From Coenobita brevimanus (taxonomy: Eukaryota; Arthropoda; Malacostraca; Decapoda; Coenobitidae), in NCBI GenBank assembly GCA_032717465.1, contig CM064671.1, positions 54,419,991-54,483,990 of the forward strand: a stretch of DNA of 64,000 bases, in the 5' to 3' direction. Made by a program: the position numbers and the translations under genes. The notes under the pieces were generated by a model that saw only the letters and a list, made by a program, of their open reading frames with translations, made no database searches and was not told the origin of the DNA. Of this stretch, positions 62,400 to 64,000 are shown piece after piece (position 1 is the first letter of the stretch; each line of letters opens with the position of its first letter).

Positions 62400-64000
62400 C
62401 TGCCTGAATATGCCACCCAATGTCATCAGCGGCTCAGGAAAAATGACGAACGGATACATACAACAGAAGGCTTGTTAATCAATAACGACACTAATAATCC
62501 TATCTATAAATGGATTAGTCTATATTAAGGGCAGCGCTTCTCCTTGGATTCGAGGGACAACCAGAATTAATCTTTGCCTTTGCTTATGGAAGGATGTTGA
62601 AACTAGAATGGGATGCTTGTAGGAAGAGGGATAATAATCTGACTGTTGCATCGGGTATGTTTGTTTTGTCCGAGTCTGTGTGTATCATCTGTAAAATCTA
62701 GACGATCGAAACATATCCTAGCATATGAATGGACATAATGTAAGTCATCACTTTAATTGTCCACCACGTTGTGAGCACAAACAATGGACTCAGGGTTCAC
62801 ACCAACCATCGAGCAATCGCAGCTGCATAATACCAATACGTATCTGTATATAGAAACTTTCGGTTTTACGCAGTCTTAATGACCACATTCTCATCAGTGA
62901 GTGGATGATTATGTACAGGCTTTATAGAGTATTTTTGCTAAAATCTTATCATGCACTTGCAATTTATGAACTCAAGTAATATTTTTAGTAATCAGCTGAC
63001 CAATGTTTCCCGTGTTGTTCTGATGTCCTTAATTACTCAATAAATATGTCATTAATGAACAGAGTGTACTTCCACACCTAAAGAGAGCATTTGATTGAAA
63101 AGCATCATCTGACACTGACGAATTATTATAATTCAAACCACAATACTCTAGTCAGTATAGTCGTATTGTATTTCACTATTTTATCCCCAATTTGCATTAT
63201 TCGTAGACAAGCACTGGTAACGATGTCCAGTTAGATTTTGTATTCTAATCGTTAACAGTGCCAATATGAAGCAAGTTATTAACGGTTTCAAGACCTATGT
63301 CTGCCCACATATTTGATTTCTGGTGCTAAAATAGTAACTCAGAACTTTATCTCTTTTGTCCCCCTAACTCGACACGCCTTGCTTAATCTGAGTAAAATAG
63401 TCTAGGGTTATCTCGAAATAAGTCTAAATCTGATCATCGCATTTAGGGTTAACGTTACAGATAGTCTGTTATATGTCATACACGTGCCAAAATTCGTCCA
63501 GCTACTCAGAGCCGTTGTGTTTGTCCTCGTCTGTAACTTACATTTGTTAAGAAAGATTCATGTTATGTTATTTCGGAGTGTGGCTTTAAGAGTTGTATGC
63601 TTAGGCCCAAAATCGAGAAATGGAATGCTGGCAGCAGACCTCAAAATTCTGACGCCAATTTTTTACGTACTTGGTAATGATGGAACGTATATGGCTTTCC
63701 TATGGGTTATTGACTGCCTTTTGTATTTTGGGATGCAGGCTGACCATACTCAATATCCATGGGCGTTCCATAAATGATCATCAGAACGTAAGGGTTTGCA
63801 CTCCTCTCTGCTATTTAAGGTTTAAGCATATGACCAAAAGGGCCATATACTTAAACCTCTAATCGCAAAGGGGAATGCAAACCTCTAATATCTGACGGCC
63901 ATTAATTGAACCTGCACCCCATATTACCGAGTGGAGCCAGTAACGATATGGAATGGCCAAACACATTCCATCTTCTTCACCTGCTGCAGAAAGTATTACT
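62400..64000. other. No gene recognised
   Basis: AT-rich sequence without recognisable domains. An imperfect hairpin lies at 63799-63882 (GGTTTGCA and TGCAAACC at its ends, with GTTTAAGCATATG mirrored inside). The plus ORF at 63484-63777 has no motif. Confidence 0.4.

Overview
This is eukaryotic, repeat-dense nuclear DNA, most likely from a decapod crustacean. Three things point there: very many long dinucleotide microsatellites (AC, AG, AT), a mix of RTE-like and jockey/CR1-like LINEs, piggyBac and LTR elements, and a chemosensory ionotropic receptor (IR) whose exon sequences look like the large decapod IR families. There are no operons, ribosome binding sites or RNA genes, and almost all of the small open frames are microsatellites or transposon debris.

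The one clear host gene is an IR on the minus strand. I assembled it by hand from splice sites: 11 coding exons between 44632 (ATG) and 7536 (TAA), about 37 kb for 640 codons. Every intron is GT-AG and every phase fits its neighbour. The product runs signal peptide, short amino-terminal domain, ligand-binding half S1, M1, pore loop, M3, S2, M4, then a short tail. A polyadenylation hexamer lies 15 bases past the stop. Most of the other recognisable features between 7.5 and 44.6 kb lie in its introns.

Layout. 1-7.5 kb: 3' flank, with a tRNA-derived SINE, a perfect-size inverted SINE pair, a LINE tail and a degenerate tandem repeat. 7.5-11 kb: IR exons 11-9. 11-21.6 kb: intron 8, with three tandem arrays and an old CR1/L2-like LINE that is split by a younger RTE-like LINE. 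21.6-28 kb: IR exons 8-4, a 191-bp-arm foldback and further tandem repeats. 28-41.6 kb: intron 3, with a near full-length RTE-like LINE split by a 6.3 kb LTR retrotransposon (TSD ATCCA), followed by two head-to-tail copies of a jockey-like LINE. 41.6-44.7 kb: IR exons 3-1, a tandem duplication and a LINE 3' end. 45-56 kb: mostly intergenic, with microsatellites, LINE 3' ends and hairpins. 56.5-58.8 kb: a piggyBac transposase with two frameshifts. 61.8-62.4 kb: a small open frame with a Tc1-type helix-turn-helix. The remainder to 64 kb shows nothing I recognise.

The transposons form a readable history. Removing the LTR element restores the reading frame of its host LINE, and removing the inner RTE-like LINE restores the reverse transcriptase frame of the outer one. 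The LTR element has SCAN-like Gag and a protease followed directly by the integrase zinc finger, without reverse transcriptase. A nine-unit minisatellite stands where the rest of pol would be.
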